A stretch of 46,218 nt of DNA from assembly GCA_024401025.1 (NCBI GenBank), contig JAKSLV010000001.1:70643-116860 (forward strand). The letters run 5' to 3'. The translations under genes and the position numbers were made by a program. Shown piece by piece: positions 32,951-43,713 of the stretch. The notes beneath the pieces are model-generated. The model did no database searches. It saw nothing but the letters and a program-made list of their open reading frames with translations, and was not told the DNA's origin. The DNA comes from Bacteroidales bacterium. Its GTDB lineage: Bacteria; Bacteroidota; Bacteroidia; Bacteroidales; UBA3824. The first letter of the stretch is position 1; the number at the start of each line of letters is the position of its first letter.

Positions 32951-35440
32951 TTAGTAGTCGAGTTCCACCACGGTGATTCCGGCGCCTCCCAGGTCCACTT
33001 TCTCGTCGTAGCTTCTTAGTACGATGGGCTGAGTGCGCAGGTAGTCGCGTATCATCGATTTCAGGGCTCCCGTGCCGGTGCCGTGCAGAATCTTTATCTC
33101 GCGCTTGCCCGTGGTGAGGGCCTCGTCGATGTATTTGGCCACACGGTTTATGGCCTCGTCGCCACGCATTCCGCGTACGTCGAGTCCGTAGAGAAATCCT
33201 CCGTTTTTTTTCTCGGTCTGGAAACTGATGCTTACCACCTGTTTCTTTGGCTCCTCCTTTTTCTCGGGAGACGATTTGTCGCGGCTAAGGCGGTCCATGT
33301 TCACGAAAGTCTGCATCAGGCCCATCTGAAGCAATGCCTTCCCGTCTTTTATCTCCAGCACGAGTGCGGTTTGTGTTCCGCCGTCTATTGTTACCTTGTC
33401 GCCGGGCGTTATAGGTTTTTGGGCGGGCGGCATCAGCTTTTCCTTCTGCTCCTGTTTTTCCTTGAGTTTCTTTGCCTTGCGCTCGGCCTTTTCCTGCTGC
33501 TTGCGGCGTATGCGCTCCATCATCTCGTCTATCTTGGTGTCCTCGGCCTCCAGCTCCTGAAGGGCCTCCTCCTTGAATGTCTCCAGTTCCTTTCTGATTT
33601 CCCTTGTCTGGTTTTTCTCGGCCTGGGCGTTCTTTATTTCCAGAATGGTGCGCTCTATCATTCGGTTGGATTCCTTCAGGATCTCCTCGAATTTTGTCTT
33701 GTATGCCCTCAGCAGGTTTTTGCGCTCGCTAAGGGTGTATTCGGTTTCGGTTCGGTATTTCTCTTCCTGAGTCTCCAGGGTTTTCTCCCTGTTGCTGGCG
33801 TTGCTTAGTGCTATCGAGAGTTTGCGTTTTTCCTCCTCCAGCTCCTGCATTCTGCGTTCGTAGTCTATGTGGTCGCGTCCGGCTATCTCTTCCGCCATTT
33901 TCAGCAGCGATTCCTGTATGCCCATCCTGCGGGCGGTCTCGAATGCGAACGAGTTTCCTATCTTGCCGGTCTCCAGCATGAAGAGTGGTTTCATGTTGGT
34001 GTTGTCGTACATCATGGCTCCGTTTATGAGGCCTTCCGTTACGGTGGCGTAGTTTTTCAGGTTGGTGTAGTGGGTGGTGATTATTCCCTTGGTTTTGCGT
34101 CGGTTTAGCGTGTCCAGTATGGCCTCGGCTATGGCTCCGCCCAGTATGGGTTCTGTTCCGGTGCCGAATTCGTCGATAAGTATCAGCGAGTTTTTGCTGG
34201 CGTTGTCGAGGAATTTTTTCATATTGCTGAGGTGGCTGCTGTATGTGGAGAGGTCGTTCTCGATGCTCTGCTCGTCGCCTATGTCTATGAAGATGTCCTT
34301 GAAAATTCCCAGCCGCGAGTTTGCGCTTACGGGAGTCATCAGGCCGCACTGATGCATGTATTGTATTATGCCCACGGTTTTCAGGCACACGGATTTTCCT
34401 CCGGCGTTGGGGCCTGATATCATCACTATGCGGTTTTGGTGTGAGATCTCGATGTCGAGCGGCACGGCTTTCTTGCCCTCGGCCTTCAGTGTGGCTTCCA
34501 GGATGGGATGACGCGCCAGGCGGATGTCGCACACCGGCTCGTCGGTCATCTGAGGCATGCATGCGTTCATGTCGATGGCCATCCTTGCCTTGGCTCTTGC
34601 AAAATCCAGCTCGGCCAGTATGTCGTTGCACATCATCAGGTCGGGTATGTATGGGCGTATCTTGTCGGATGTCTCTATCAGGATTCTGGTAATCTCCCTT
34701 TTCTCCTGAAACTCCAGTTCCCTTACAGCGTTGTTTAGCTCTATGCTCTCCAGCGGCTCTATGAAGGATGTTTTTCCTGATGCCGACTCGTCGCACACGA
34801 TTCCTGATATCTTCCTCTTGCTGGAAGCCTGTACCGGTATCAGCATCTTTCCGTCGCGTATGTTTATCTCGGCGTCGCTGTCGCACCATCCCTGCTGCTT
34901 GGCGGTCCGCATCAGCCTGTGTACCACGGAGGATATTGCTGATGCCTTGGTTCTGATGTCGGCCCTTATCTTGCGCAGCTCAGGCGATGCGTCGTCGCGT
35001 ATCTCGCCGTTGTCGTCCATTACGCGCTGCATGCACTGTATCAGGGGCTGCTCCACGAATATATCAGCGCACAAAGCCCTAAGACTTGGAAACTCATCGT
35101 CCTTGATGCGCTTGAAGAATTTTATGATGTTCTTAAGCGTATCGCAGCTTTGTTTCAAGTCGTAGAGCTCTTGCTGAGTAAGGTATGTGTTGGCTATTGA
35201 TATTTTCTTGAGTCCGTGTCTGGTATCCAGATAGTTGTCTTGCGGAAAATCTATCGAGAGCAGGCATATTTCCTTGAATTCGCTGGCCAGGCTCAGCTGT
35301 CTTTTTATCTCGCTGATGTCGGTAGAGAAATCCATTGATTCCACCTTGCCGGCTCCCAGCCCGCCTAGGCATTTGTCTTTCAGGATGGCCCTTATTCTTG
35401 CGAATCCTGTCTTGTTTTCAAAGTTTTTGGGATAAATCAT
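32951..35440 (-). CDS. mutS2: MutS2 family ATPase / endonuclease
   Basis: 829 residues. The MutS-type core has clamp and lever helices (about 90-280) and the ATPase with Walker A GPNAGGKS (343-350), Walker B-like LILIDEFGTGTEP and the following THYTNLKNYA. A long charged coiled coil (about 520-690) follows, and a C-terminal Smr domain with LDVRGMRGDEA and HGTGTGALKSMIRDYL. There is no mismatch-recognition N-terminal domain, as expected for MutS2. In other bacteria it limits recombination or rescues collided ribosomes. The start overlaps the stop of the gene before by four bases (ATGA). Confidence 0.95.
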   Translation of the reverse strand: MIYPKNFENKTGFARIRAILKDKCLGGLGAGKVESMDFSTDISEIKRQLSLASEFKEICLLSIDFPQDNYLDTRHGLKKISIANTYLTQQELYDLKQSCDTLKNIIKFFKRIKDDEFPSLRALCADIFVEQPLIQCMQRVMDDNGEIRDDASPELRKIRADIRTKASAISSVVHRLMRTAKQQGWCDSDAEINIRDGKMLIPVQASSKRKISGIVCDESASGKTSFIEPLESIELNNAVRELEFQEKREITRILIETSDKIRPYIPDLMMCNDILAELDFARAKARMAIDMNACMPQMTDEPVCDIRLARHPILEATLKAEGKKAVPLDIEISHQNRIVMISGPNAGGKSVCLKTVGIIQYMHQCGLMTPVSANSRLGIFKDIFIDIGDEQSIENDLSTYSSHLSNMKKFLDNASKNSLILIDEFGTGTEPILGGAIAEAILDTLNRRKTKGIITTHYTNLKNYATVTEGLINGAMMYDNTNMKPLFMLETGKIGNSFAFETARRMGIQESLLKMAEEIAGRDHIDYERRMQELEEEKRKLSIALSNASNREKTLETQEEKYRTETEYTLSERKNLLRAYKTKFEEILKESNRMIERTILEIKNAQAEKNQTREIRKELETFKEEALQELEAEDTKIDEMMERIRRKQQEKAERKAKKLKEKQEQKEKLMPPAQKPITPGDKVTIDGGTQTALVLEIKDGKALLQMGLMQTFVNMDRLSRDKSSPEKKEEPKKQVVSISFQTEKKNGGFLYGLDVRGMRGDEAINRVAKYIDEALTTGKREIKILHGTGTGALKSMIRDYLRTQPIVLRSYDEKVDLGGAGITVVELDY

Positions 35441-35901
35441 TTAGTCTCCTCGTCCTTTTTTTCTTCGTTGTTGCCGGAGTTGTCGGTGTCAGTCTTTTTG
35501 TTGGACTTTTCGTCCTTGCTTTTGCCAGCCTCCTTGTTCTTGTATTTGCTCTTGAGGGTCAGGAATGATTTCTTGTAGAAGTACATGTCGCCAAAGCCGT
35601 CGGTCTTGGCTGCCTTTCCGGTATCCACCCATTCAAACATGCCCTCCAGCTCGTCGGGCCATTCGCCTTTCTCGAGTTGCTTCTTGTACTTGCTGAAGAT
35701 GGCCAGTTCTTCGAAATAGCCCTTGTGGACATAGGTTTCCCAGTTGTCCAATACGAATTTTGGTCTTTTTTTGAGTTTGTCGATTTCGCTTTTTACCCGA
35801 TCGATCACTTCCATTACGATGCGACCCACACCAAGGATCAATACGATAGCCATTGCGAAGCCTAAGCCTTTGCCGAGTCCTTCCCTGATTACATCTGCCA
35901 T
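35437..35901 (-). CDS. Single-pass membrane protein of unknown function upstream of mutS2
   Basis: 154 residues. One hydrophobic helix (about 13-33: GFAMAIVLILGVGRIVMEVI), a charged middle part (KYKKQLEKGEWPDELEGMF) and a low-complexity C-terminal tail of Lys, Glu, Asp, Ser and Asn. No family is recognised. The ATGA overlap with mutS2 means the two are translated together, and the transcript also includes the DUF4922 gene. The tail should be disordered. Confidence 0.8.
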   Translation of the reverse strand: MADVIREGLGKGLGFAMAIVLILGVGRIVMEVIDRVKSEIDKLKKRPKFVLDNWETYVHKGYFEELAIFSKYKKQLEKGEWPDELEGMFEWVDTGKAAKTDGFGDMYFYKKSFLTLKSKYKNKEAGKSKDEKSNKKTDTDNSGNNEEKKDEETK

Positions 35902-35954
35902 GTTGTTATACGTTTTAATGATTTTTGATGGAACAATTATTTATGATAGTTCTG

Positions 35955-35962
35955 CAAAGTTA
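35955..35962 (-). promoter_or_regulatory. -7 box of the mutS2 operon
   Basis: On the minus strand TAACTTTG fits TAnnTTTG. A TTTG at 35979-35982 leaves 16 bases, short of the usual 19-21. The transcript would start near 35948, 47 bases before the first ATG. Beyond it, to 36195, is a G+C-rich stretch with a long-range inverted repeat (see findings). Confidence 0.45.
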
Positions 35963-36195
35963 TGCATAAATTTCCATTCAAAAAAACATCTTTTTGCTTT
36001 ATGGCAGTCCAGCCTTTGTTGTGCAAATTCAATTATTTGCGTAATTGAGACAAAATAAATATCTGTAAATCAGTCAATACTTTATCGGCTCCGTTTTGCC
36101 GCCGCGCCTTATGATTTTTTATGTTAAAAAATATTAACGCGTTTTTGCGCTCCAGCTCCGCGCTTGCATTGCGTCATGGCGGCGGCATCAGAAGG

Positions 36196-36720
36196 CTAAA
36201 GATCGTTTAGGATTGCGCTGCTGTTTCCGTCTGTTGCCCTCACCCTGTCGATGTAGGTAAGCTGAACCTCGGTGCCGAAGTTCAGCACTATGGTTCCGTT
36301 GTCTACAATCCACGCGCGGCTCATGCACACCCTGTATCCGTATTCTTCCTTCACGTACATATCGGGGTATTCCTGATACGCGCCATACTTTACGGTAAGC
36401 CACTTGCTGAGGTTGTGGAAGATGTCGGGCGATACCGACTGATACTCGTTGAATCTCACCTTCACGTTGGCTATTATGTCCTCCTTCTTGTTGGCCATTC
36501 CGTTTGCCGAGTTCAGCACTATGGTGCAGTAGTATCCGCCGAAGTATCCCTTCATGCTGTTCTTGGTTACCTTCTTGAAGCCCTTTGTCTCCATTTTGGC
36601 GGAAAAGTCCTCCACCGTGCCGTCTATCGATGTGCCCATAAAGTTTAGATGCTGCGCCATCAGCGGGCTTGCCATCATCAGCAGCATCAGCATCAGAATA
36701 GTAATTCTCTTTCTCATCAT
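36196..36720 (-). CDS. Secreted protein of unknown function
   Basis: 174 residues. Signal peptide 1-22 (MMRKRITILMLMLLMMASPLMAQ), then a mature part with FMGTSIDGTVEDFSAKMETKGF, a common beginning of small periplasmic or secreted Bacteroidales proteins. Only one Cys pair-like set (YYCTIVL, YRVCMSR) is seen and no catalytic motif. The first or the second Met may be the start. It is a single gene; neither a clear promoter nor a T-rich terminator is visible. Confidence 0.8.
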   Translation of the reverse strand: MMRKRITILMLMLLMMASPLMAQHLNFMGTSIDGTVEDFSAKMETKGFKKVTKNSMKGYFGGYYCTIVLNSANGMANKKEDIIANVKVRFNEYQSVSPDIFHNLSKWLTVKYGAYQEYPDMYVKEEYGYRVCMSRAWIVDNGTIVLNFGTEVQLTYIDRVRATDGNSSAILNDL

Positions 36721-37049
36721 GTGTGTGTTTGGTTTGTGAATTTTTGGGCTGATACCCGCCTTATATTATGCAATCTATGCGCCAAACTTTTATCGCATAT
36801 ATTATATAAGGTGTGCCCATTTTTTTTCTTTATTCATTTTTCCCTGAAGCTGCTTTTTTTTCTACATTTCGCCAAAATTAACAAAAAATTAATATATCGG
36901 TTTATAATGCTGATACTTAGTTATTTATGTATTTTGAGCACTTTATATATATAATAGTGTGTAAAAATCTTTTCCGAAACATTTGGATAATTCATTATAA
37001 TTGTCTAATTTTGTAGCTCAAAGTATTAATTAATTAAGTTCAAAGAAAA
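36721..37049. other. Divergent intergenic region before the ribosomal genes
   Basis: 329 bases, very A+T rich. It holds the str promoter (36982-37013) and, near the minus-strand gene, an imperfect inverted repeat (CCTTATAT at 36759-36766 with ATATAAGG at 36804-36811, and ATGC/GCAT inside). No further gene is seen. Confidence 0.6.
36982..37013 (+). promoter_or_regulatory. Promoter of the ribosomal protein run
   Basis: TTTG (36982-36985), 20 bases, TAATTTTG (37006-37013): a full consensus match. The transcript would start near 37019, about 31 bases before rpsL. Confidence 0.82.
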
Positions 37050-37430
37050 ATGCCTACAATTCAACAGTTAGTTAGAAAAGGTAGAAAGACTATTACTGCA
37101 AAGAGTAAGTCTCCAGCATTAGATTCTTGCCCACAGAAGCGTGGCGTATGTACCCGTGTGTACACCACCACCCCTAAGAAGCCTAACTCGGCAATGCGCA
37201 AAGTTGCGAGAGTAAGACTTTCGAATTCCAAGGAGGTAAATGCTTACATCCCTGGTGAGGGCCACAACTTGCAGGAGCACTCAATCGTAATGGTAAGAGG
37301 CGGTCGTGTTAAGGACCTCCCTGGTGTACGTTATCACATCATCCGTGGTACTCTCGATACCGCTGGTGTTGCAAACCGTGGTCAGCAGAGATCTAAGTAC
37401 GGCGCCAAGAAACCTAAAGCTAAAAAGTAA
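37050..37430 (+). CDS. rpsL: 30S ribosomal protein S12
   Basis: 126 residues, full length. It is part of the decoding centre. Signature [30 protein letters not shown], and [20 protein letters not shown]. The Lys residues of TPKKPNSA and RVKDLPG, whose mutation gives streptomycin resistance in other bacteria, are wild type. It is the first gene of the str operon and 21 bases ahead of rpsG. Confidence 0.98.
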   Translation: MPTIQQLVRKGRKTITAKSKSPALDSCPQKRGVCTRVYTTTPKKPNSAMRKVARVRLSNSKEVNAYIPGEGHNLQEHSIVMVRGGRVKDLPGVRYHIIRGTLDTAGVANRGQQRSKYGAKKPKAKK

Positions 37431-37451
37431 TTTTAAAGTTCATTTAGTAAA

Positions 37452-37928
37452 ATGAGAAAGAGCAAACCAAAAAAGAGAATGATTCTTCCCGATCCAGTTT
37501 ACGGTGACACTCTCGTTACACGCTTCGTAAACGACATGATGATGGACGGCAAGAAGAGCATCGCTTTTAAGATTTTCTACAAGGCCATGGAGATTGTTGG
37601 ATCCAAGACACAGGATTCTGGCAAGACCCCTACCGAGGTATGGAAGAAGGCTATGGAGAACATTACTCCAGACGTAGAGGTTAAGTCTCGCCGTATCGGT
37701 GGTGCTACATTCCAGGTTCCTACCGAGATCCGCGCTGACCGCAAGGAGTCTATCGGCGTTAAGAACCTCATCAAGTACGCACGCCTCCGTTCTGGCCACT
37801 CTATGGCAGAGAAGCTCGCAGCAGAGATTGTTGCAGCTTTCAACGAGGAAGGCGCAGCCTTCAAGAAGAAAGAGGATACTCACAGAATGGCAGAGGCCAA
37901 CAAGGCTTTCGCTTTCTTCAGATTCTAA
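37452..37928 (+). CDS. rpsG: 30S ribosomal protein S7
   Basis: 158 residues, full length. S7 nucleates assembly of the 30S head by binding the 3' domain of 16S rRNA. The sequence from [29 protein letters not shown] through [12 protein letters not shown] to [16 protein letters not shown]-like C-terminus ([10 protein letters not shown]) is typical. It lies between rpsL and fusA; a 39-base gap precedes fusA. Confidence 0.98.
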   Translation: MRKSKPKKRMILPDPVYGDTLVTRFVNDMMMDGKKSIAFKIFYKAMEIVGSKTQDSGKTPTEVWKKAMENITPDVEVKSRRIGGATFQVPTEIRADRKESIGVKNLIKYARLRSGHSMAEKLAAEIVAAFNEEGAAFKKKEDTHRMAEANKAFAFFRF

Positions 37929-37967
37929 GACATTTAATTAATTTCAGTTCACAGCAGACACATTATT

Positions 37968-40088
37968 ATGAACAACGAACTTGTTAATACGAGAAATATC
38001 GGAATTGCCGCTCATATTGATGCCGGCAAAACAACAACTACCGAGCGTATTTTGTACTATACCGGTGTTACTCATAGAATGGGAGAAGTTCATGACGGGG
38101 CTGCCACTATGGACTGGATGTCTCAAGAAAAGGAGAGGGGCATCACGATTACTTCGGCGGCCATCACCGCTTACTGGAACTACAACAACATCAAACACAC
38201 GATTAACATCATCGACACCCCGGGTCACGTGGATTTCACTGTCGAGGTAGAGAGATCGATGAGAGTTTTGGATGGTGCTGTTGCCGTTTTCTGCGGAGTA
38301 GGTGGCGTAGAGCCTCAGTCAGAAACCGTTTGGCGTCAGGCTGAGAGATACAATGTACCAAGGATTGCTTTCGTCAACAAGATGGACAGAATTGGTGCCG
38401 ATTTCTTTACCGTGGTTCAGGAAATCGAGGAGAAACTGGGTGCAAACCCGATTCCCGTTCAGATTCCTATAGGCGCGGAAGACAAGTTTGTCGGCATCAT
38501 CGACCTCATCGAAATGAACGCATACGTCTGGAACACCGACGACAATGGAATGACGTTTGAGAAAACCTCCATTCCTGCCGACCTTAAGGACCAGGCTGAT
38601 GAGTGGCGGGAGAAAATGCTTGAGAAATGCGCCGATCTGGGTGATGACAATTTCCTGGAGAAGTATCTCGAAGATAGTTCATCTATCACAGAGGAGGACA
38701 TTAAGGCTGCCCTCCGAAATGCGACAATATCACTCAAGGCTGTACCGGTTCTTTGCGGCTCGTCGCTCAGAAACAAGGGCGTGCAGAAACTCCTTGATGC
38801 TATTGTGGCTTATTTGCCAAGTCCAGTGGACGTGGGTGCAGTAAAGGGACACGATCCTTCCGATCCTGATGTCGAGATTCTCAGGAAGCCCGACAACAAG
38901 GAGCCTTTCGCGGCTCTCGCATTCAAGATTGCGGTTGACCCCTTTGTAGGTCGTCTGGTATACATCAGAGTATACTCCGGCACTCTCAAGACCGGCGAGA
39001 TGGTCTACAATGTAAGAACAGGCAAGAAGGAAAGGGTGATGAATCTGTACCGAATGAGCGCCAACAAGCAGCAGGCCCTCGACTTTGTGGAGGCCGGTGA
39101 TATCTGCGGCGCATCTGGTTTCAAGGATATCCGCACAGGCGACACCTTGGCGGAGCAGAAACATCCCGTGGCTTTCGAGTCGATCCAGTTCCCAGACCCC
39201 GTTATCGGAGTGGCAATAGAGCCTAAAACGCAGGCAGATCTTGACAAGATGGATGTGGCTCTTCAGAAACTCTCTGAGGAGGATCCTACCTTCAAGGTAG
39301 AGACCGACAACGAAACCGGTCAGACACTTATGAAGGGTATGGGCGAGCTTCATCTCGATATTCTGATTGACCGCATGAAACGCGAGTACAACATCGAGAT
39401 TACACAGGGCAAGCCTCAGGTTACCTACAAGGAGATTATCACAAGAGAGGTAGAGCACCAGGAGGTGTTCAAGAAACAGACCGGCGGCAAGGGTAAGTTT
39501 GCCGACATCACAGTTAGGGTTTCTCCTTCAGAGGAGGGCGCTACCGGCCTCACATTCAAAAACAGCATCAAGGGCGGTGTAATTCCAAAGGAATTTATCC
39601 CCGCAGTTCAGAAAGGTTTCGAAGAGGCCATGAACAACGGACCTCTTGCTGGATTCAAGATGCAAAGCCTTACCGTTGAGCTTCTCGATGGAACTTACCA
39701 CAGCGTTGATTCAGACGCTCTGTCGTTCGAAATTGCTGCCAAACAGGCTTTCAGGGCAGCAACAGAAAAGGCAAAAGCTATCCTTCTGGAGCCTGTGATG
39801 GAGTTGACAGTGGACACTCCCGACGAGTACATGGGAGATGTTATCGCAGACGTCAACAAGCGCAGGGGACAGGTGATAAGCACTGATTCGAAGGCCAAAA
39901 TGAAGATTATCAAGTCACTGGTACCACTTGCAGAGACTTTTGGATATGTTACTGTTTTGCGCACATTAACATCCGGCAGGGCGATATCGTCTATGCAGTT
40001 CCACAGTTATGAGGAAGTTCCAAGTCAAATTGCACAGGGCATCATCGACCAGATAAAAGGTAAAATAGTTTTTATTGACCAATTATAA
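37968..40088 (+). CDS. fusA: Elongation factor G
   Basis: 706 residues, full length. GTPase motifs G1 [12 protein letters not shown] (15-26), G3 DTPGHVDF, G4 NKMD and the switch [12 protein letters not shown] are all intact. Domains II to V follow, ending with the conserved [14 protein letters not shown] region. EF-G drives translocation and ribosome recycling. Bacteroidota often have a second EF-G elsewhere; the operon position marks this as the housekeeping copy. No tuf gene follows; rpsJ begins after 13 bases. Confidence 0.98.
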   Translation: MNNELVNTRNIGIAAHIDAGKTTTTERILYYTGVTHRMGEVHDGAATMDWMSQEKERGITITSAAITAYWNYNNIKHTINIIDTPGHVDFTVEVERSMRVLDGAVAVFCGVGGVEPQSETVWRQAERYNVPRIAFVNKMDRIGADFFTVVQEIEEKLGANPIPVQIPIGAEDKFVGIIDLIEMNAYVWNTDDNGMTFEKTSIPADLKDQADEWREKMLEKCADLGDDNFLEKYLEDSSSITEEDIKAALRNATISLKAVPVLCGSSLRNKGVQKLLDAIVAYLPSPVDVGAVKGHDPSDPDVEILRKPDNKEPFAALAFKIAVDPFVGRLVYIRVYSGTLKTGEMVYNVRTGKKERVMNLYRMSANKQQALDFVEAGDICGASGFKDIRTGDTLAEQKHPVAFESIQFPDPVIGVAIEPKTQADLDKMDVALQKLSEEDPTFKVETDNETGQTLMKGMGELHLDILIDRMKREYNIEITQGKPQVTYKEIITREVEHQEVFKKQTGGKGKFADITVRVSPSEEGATGLTFKNSIKGGVIPKEFIPAVQKGFEEAMNNGPLAGFKMQSLTVELLDGTYHSVDSDALSFEIAAKQAFRAATEKAKAILLEPVMELTVDTPDEYMGDVIADVNKRRGQVISTDSKAKMKIIKSLVPLAETFGYVTVLRTLTSGRAISSMQFHSYEEVPSQIAQGIIDQIKGKIVFIDQL

Positions 40089-40101
40089 TTGAATTTATAC
40101 C

Positions 40102-40407
40102 ATGAGTCAAAAGATTCGCATCAAATTGAAATCTTACGATCACAACTTGGTGGATAACTCGGCTGAGAAGATCGTTAAGACTGTTAAGGCTTCTGGTGCA
40201 GTTGTTAGTGGCCCAATTCCATTGCCAACTCAGAACAGAATCTTCACAGTTAACAGATCTACCTTCGTTAACAAGAAGTCTAGAGAGCAGTTCCAGTTGT
40301 CTTCATACAAGAGACTGATTGACATCTACAGCTCAACACCAAAGACCATCGACGCTCTTATGAAGCTCGAGCTCCCAAGCGGTGTTAACGTAGAGATCAA
40401 GATCTGA
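40102..40407 (+). CDS. rpsJ: 30S ribosomal protein S10
   Basis: 101 residues, full length. It begins [27 protein letters not shown] and includes [17 protein letters not shown] and the C-terminal [11 protein letters not shown]. It is part of the 30S head and, in other bacteria, the NusE partner in antitermination. It joins the str and S10 blocks into one run. The gap to rplC is 91 bases and may carry a regulatory hairpin. Confidence 0.97.
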   Translation: MSQKIRIKLKSYDHNLVDNSAEKIVKTVKASGAVVSGPIPLPTQNRIFTVNRSTFVNKKSREQFQLSSYKRLIDIYSSTPKTIDALMKLELPSGVNVEIKI

Positions 40408-40447
40408 TCCAAGGTTTTAGTTTAGCAAACAAAGTTTTTATCAAATT

Positions 40448-40481
40448 GTTTTCCTCTTTCGGCCGAGCCCGATATGAAAAC
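40448..40481 (+). promoter_or_regulatory. Candidate leader hairpin in the rpsJ-rplC gap
   Basis: GTTTTC (40448-40453) pairs with GAAAAC (40476-40481) and TCGG (40459-40462) with CCGA (40469-40472) around the loop CCGAGC. It sits 18 bases upstream of rplC in by far the widest gap of the S10 block. There is no T-run, so it is not a terminator. Ribosomal protein operons are often controlled at such sites, but no known leader family is recognised. Confidence 0.35.
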
Positions 40482-40498
40482 GAAAAATTCTATTAAAA

Positions 40499-41119
40499 AT
40501 GTCAGGAATAATAGGAAAGAAAGTAGGTATGACCTCTGTCTTCAATGAGAACGGACAGAATGTTCCAGTTACAGTAATTGAGGCAGGTCCATGTGTCGTA
40601 ACTCAGATTAAGACAGCAGATGGCAAGGATGGCTACGATGCTATCCAGCTTTCGTTCGACGACAAGAAGGCCAAGAACACATCAAAGGCAGAGCTTAAGC
40701 ACTTTGAGAAGGCCGGCACAACACCAAAGGCTAAGGTTGTTGAGTTCAAGAACATCGAGCAGGATGTTAAGTTGGGCGACGTTATCACAGTAGAGTCTTT
40801 GAACGACGTAAAGTTTGTAAATATTAGCGGCATTACCAAAGGTAAGGGCTACCAGGGCGTTGTAAAGCGTCATGGCTTCGGTGGTGTTGGTGATCAGACA
40901 CACGGTCAGCACAACAGACTTAGAGCTCCCGGTGGATTGGGTGCATCTTCTTACCCTTCAAGAGTATTCAAGGGTATGCGTATGGCTGGTCGTGATGGCG
41001 GCGACAAGGTTAAGGTTCGCAACCTCCAGGTCGTTAAGATCATCGCTGAGCACAACATTTTGTTAGTAAAGGGAGCAGTTCCTGGTCCTAAAGGTTCATA
41101 TTTAATCATCGAAGACTAA
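40499..41119 (+). CDS. rplC: 50S ribosomal protein L3
   Basis: 206 residues, full length. Begins [20 protein letters not shown] and contains the peptidyl-transferase-near loop [23 protein letters not shown], where the Gln that PrmB methylates in other bacteria lies ([12 protein letters not shown]). L3 helps to start 50S assembly. It is two bases ahead of rplD, so translation is coupled. Confidence 0.97.
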   Translation: MSGIIGKKVGMTSVFNENGQNVPVTVIEAGPCVVTQIKTADGKDGYDAIQLSFDDKKAKNTSKAELKHFEKAGTTPKAKVVEFKNIEQDVKLGDVITVESLNDVKFVNISGITKGKGYQGVVKRHGFGGVGDQTHGQHNRLRAPGGLGASSYPSRVFKGMRMAGRDGGDKVKVRNLQVVKIIAEHNILLVKGAVPGPKGSYLIIED

Positions 41120-41121
41120 TA

Positions 41122-41754
41122 ATGGAAATATCAGTATTAAACATTGAAGGCCAAGATACAGGCAAGAAGGTAGTTCTCAACGATTCTATCTTCGCTATCG
41201 AGGCTAATGATCACGCTATGTACTTGGACGTTAAGCGTTACTTAGCAGATCAGAGACAGGGCACAGCCAAGGCAAAAGAGAGAAGCGAGATGAGCGGTTC
41301 TACCCGCAAGCTCAAGAAGCAGAAGGGTACCGGTGGCGCACGCTGTGGTGATATCAACTCACCAGTTATGGTAGGTGGCGCCAGGGCTTTTGGTCCTCGT
41401 CCACGCGACTACAGCTTCAAGCTCAACAAGAAGGTTAAGGTTCTGGCAAGAAAGTCCGCCCTTACATACAAGGCAAAGGACAACCAGATCATCGTTGTTG
41501 AGGACTTCAACTTTGAGGCTCCAAAAACCAAGAATTTTGTCGCTTTGAAAAATAATTTGAAAATCAGCGATAAAAAGTCTCTTTTGGTATTGTCAGCTGA
41601 GAATAAAAACATATATTTGTCCTCAAGAAATTTGGAGAAATCAAAAATTACAACTGCCTCTAAGTTAACAACTTACGAAGTACTCGATGCTCAGTCATTG
41701 GTGTTCACAACAAGCGCAGTTGAGGCTTTGAACAAGATTTTCGAGAATAAGTAA
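41122..41754 (+). CDS. rplD: 50S ribosomal protein L4
   Basis: 210 residues. The exit tunnel loop is visible as [22 protein letters not shown] with [13 protein letters not shown] following. L4 of other bacteria also represses its own operon. The order rplC-rplD-rplW is standard. Codon use shifts to A+T-rich in the last 70 codons, but the frame is intact. Confidence 0.97.
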   Translation: MEISVLNIEGQDTGKKVVLNDSIFAIEANDHAMYLDVKRYLADQRQGTAKAKERSEMSGSTRKLKKQKGTGGARCGDINSPVMVGGARAFGPRPRDYSFKLNKKVKVLARKSALTYKAKDNQIIVVEDFNFEAPKTKNFVALKNNLKISDKKSLLVLSAENKNIYLSSRNLEKSKITTASKLTTYEVLDAQSLVFTTSAVEALNKIFENK

Positions 41755-41776
41755 CGTAAAAAACGTAAGATAGATA

Positions 41777-42130
41777 ATGGAAATCATATACAAACCCATT
41801 GTAACTGAGAAATTCAACGCTCTCGCAAGCAGAACAGTTAGAACTGGTAAGAAGGGTAACAAGGCAGGCCGTCCTGACACAAGAAAGGACAGAACTATTG
41901 CTCAGTTCGCATTTGTATGCAACCCTAACGCTAACAAGATTCAGATCAAGCAGGCAGTTGAGGAGCTTTACAATGTTACTGTAGTAGCAGTAAACACAAT
42001 GAACTACGCTGGTAAGGTAAAGGCACGTATGACTAAGGCCGGCTACATCGTAGGTAAGACAAAGAAATTCAAGAAAGCAATTGTCACACTCAAGGATGGT
42101 GACACAATTGATTTTTATAGCAACATCTAA
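41777..42130 (+). CDS. rplW: 50S ribosomal protein L23
   Basis: 117 residues, longer than the usual 95-100. The core [56 protein letters not shown] is L23. The extra residues are in a basic loop ([19 protein letters not shown]) near the N-terminus. L23 lies at the exit tunnel and docks trigger factor and SRP. rplB follows after five bases. Confidence 0.96.
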   Translation: MEIIYKPIVTEKFNALASRTVRTGKKGNKAGRPDTRKDRTIAQFAFVCNPNANKIQIKQAVEELYNVTVVAVNTMNYAGKVKARMTKAGYIVGKTKKFKKAIVTLKDGDTIDFYSNI

Positions 42131-42135
42131 CCAAA

Positions 42136-42960
<825 letters not shown>

Positions 42961-42983
42961 CAAATATTTAATGCATATTAATT

Positions 42984-43250
42984 ATGAGTCGTTCAATTAA
43001 AAAAGGCCCTTTCATCGATTACAAACTCGAGAAGAAAGTTCTTGCCATGAATGAGTCTGGCAAGAAGTCGGTTATCAAATCGTGGGCAAGAGCCTCTATT
43101 ATTTCTCCTGACTTTGTAGGTCACACAATTGCCCTGCACAACGGAAACAAGTTCATCCCTGTTTACGTTACAGAGAACATGGTAGGTCACAAGTTAGGTG
43201 AATTTGCACCGACCCGTATCTTTAGAGGTCACGGCGGTAAGAAGAAATAA
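42984..43250 (+). CDS. rpsS: 30S ribosomal protein S19
   Basis: 88 residues, full length. [22 protein letters not shown] at the N-terminus and [21 protein letters not shown] at the C-terminus are the S19 signature. It contacts S13 in the 30S head. It stands between rplB and rplV as in other bacteria. Confidence 0.97.
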   Translation: MSRSIKKGPFIDYKLEKKVLAMNESGKKSVIKSWARASIISPDFVGHTIALHNGNKFIPVYVTENMVGHKLGEFAPTRIFRGHGGKKK

Positions 43251-43284
43251 TTATTAGAGACCATTTAAATAACATATAGCAAAA

Positions 43285-43713
43285 ATGGCTGAAGAAGTTA
43301 AGGTTAAAAGAACCAAGAAAAAAGTAAGAGCGGAAAGATTGAAAGAGCAGAAGAAGAACGTTGCTTTTGCTATTTTGAGAAACAATCCAACCTCTCCCAG
43401 AAAGATGCGTCTTGTAGCTGGTCTTATCAGAAACCAGAATGTTACAAAGGCATTGGATATTCTGCAGTACTCTCCACAGGAGGCAGCAATAAAGTTGAGA
43501 AAACTTTTGCTCTCTGCAGTAGCTAACTGGGGCAAGAAAAACGAGGGCGTTCGTTTCGAAGACGCCGATCTCATCGTTAAGGAAGTAAAGGTTGACGGTG
43601 CCAGAATGTTGAAGAGACTTTCTCCTGCACCTCAGGGTAGAGCTTACCGAATCAGAAAGAGATCAAATCATGTTACTATCGTATTAGGTAATAAAGAAAA
43701 TTCAGAGAAATAA
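43285..43713 (+). CDS. rplV: 50S ribosomal protein L22
   Basis: 142 residues. The L22 core begins at about residue 33 ([28 protein letters not shown]) and ends with the tunnel loop [26 protein letters not shown]. The first 30 residues are a basic Lys/Arg extension not present in Escherichia coli L22 (110 residues), but usual in Bacteroidota. The stop codon overlaps the rpsC start (TAATG). Confidence 0.96.
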   Translation: MAEEVKVKRTKKKVRAERLKEQKKNVAFAILRNNPTSPRKMRLVAGLIRNQNVTKALDILQYSPQEAAIKLRKLLLSAVANWGKKNEGVRFEDADLIVKEVKVDGARMLKRLSPAPQGRAYRIRKRSNHVTIVLGNKENSEK

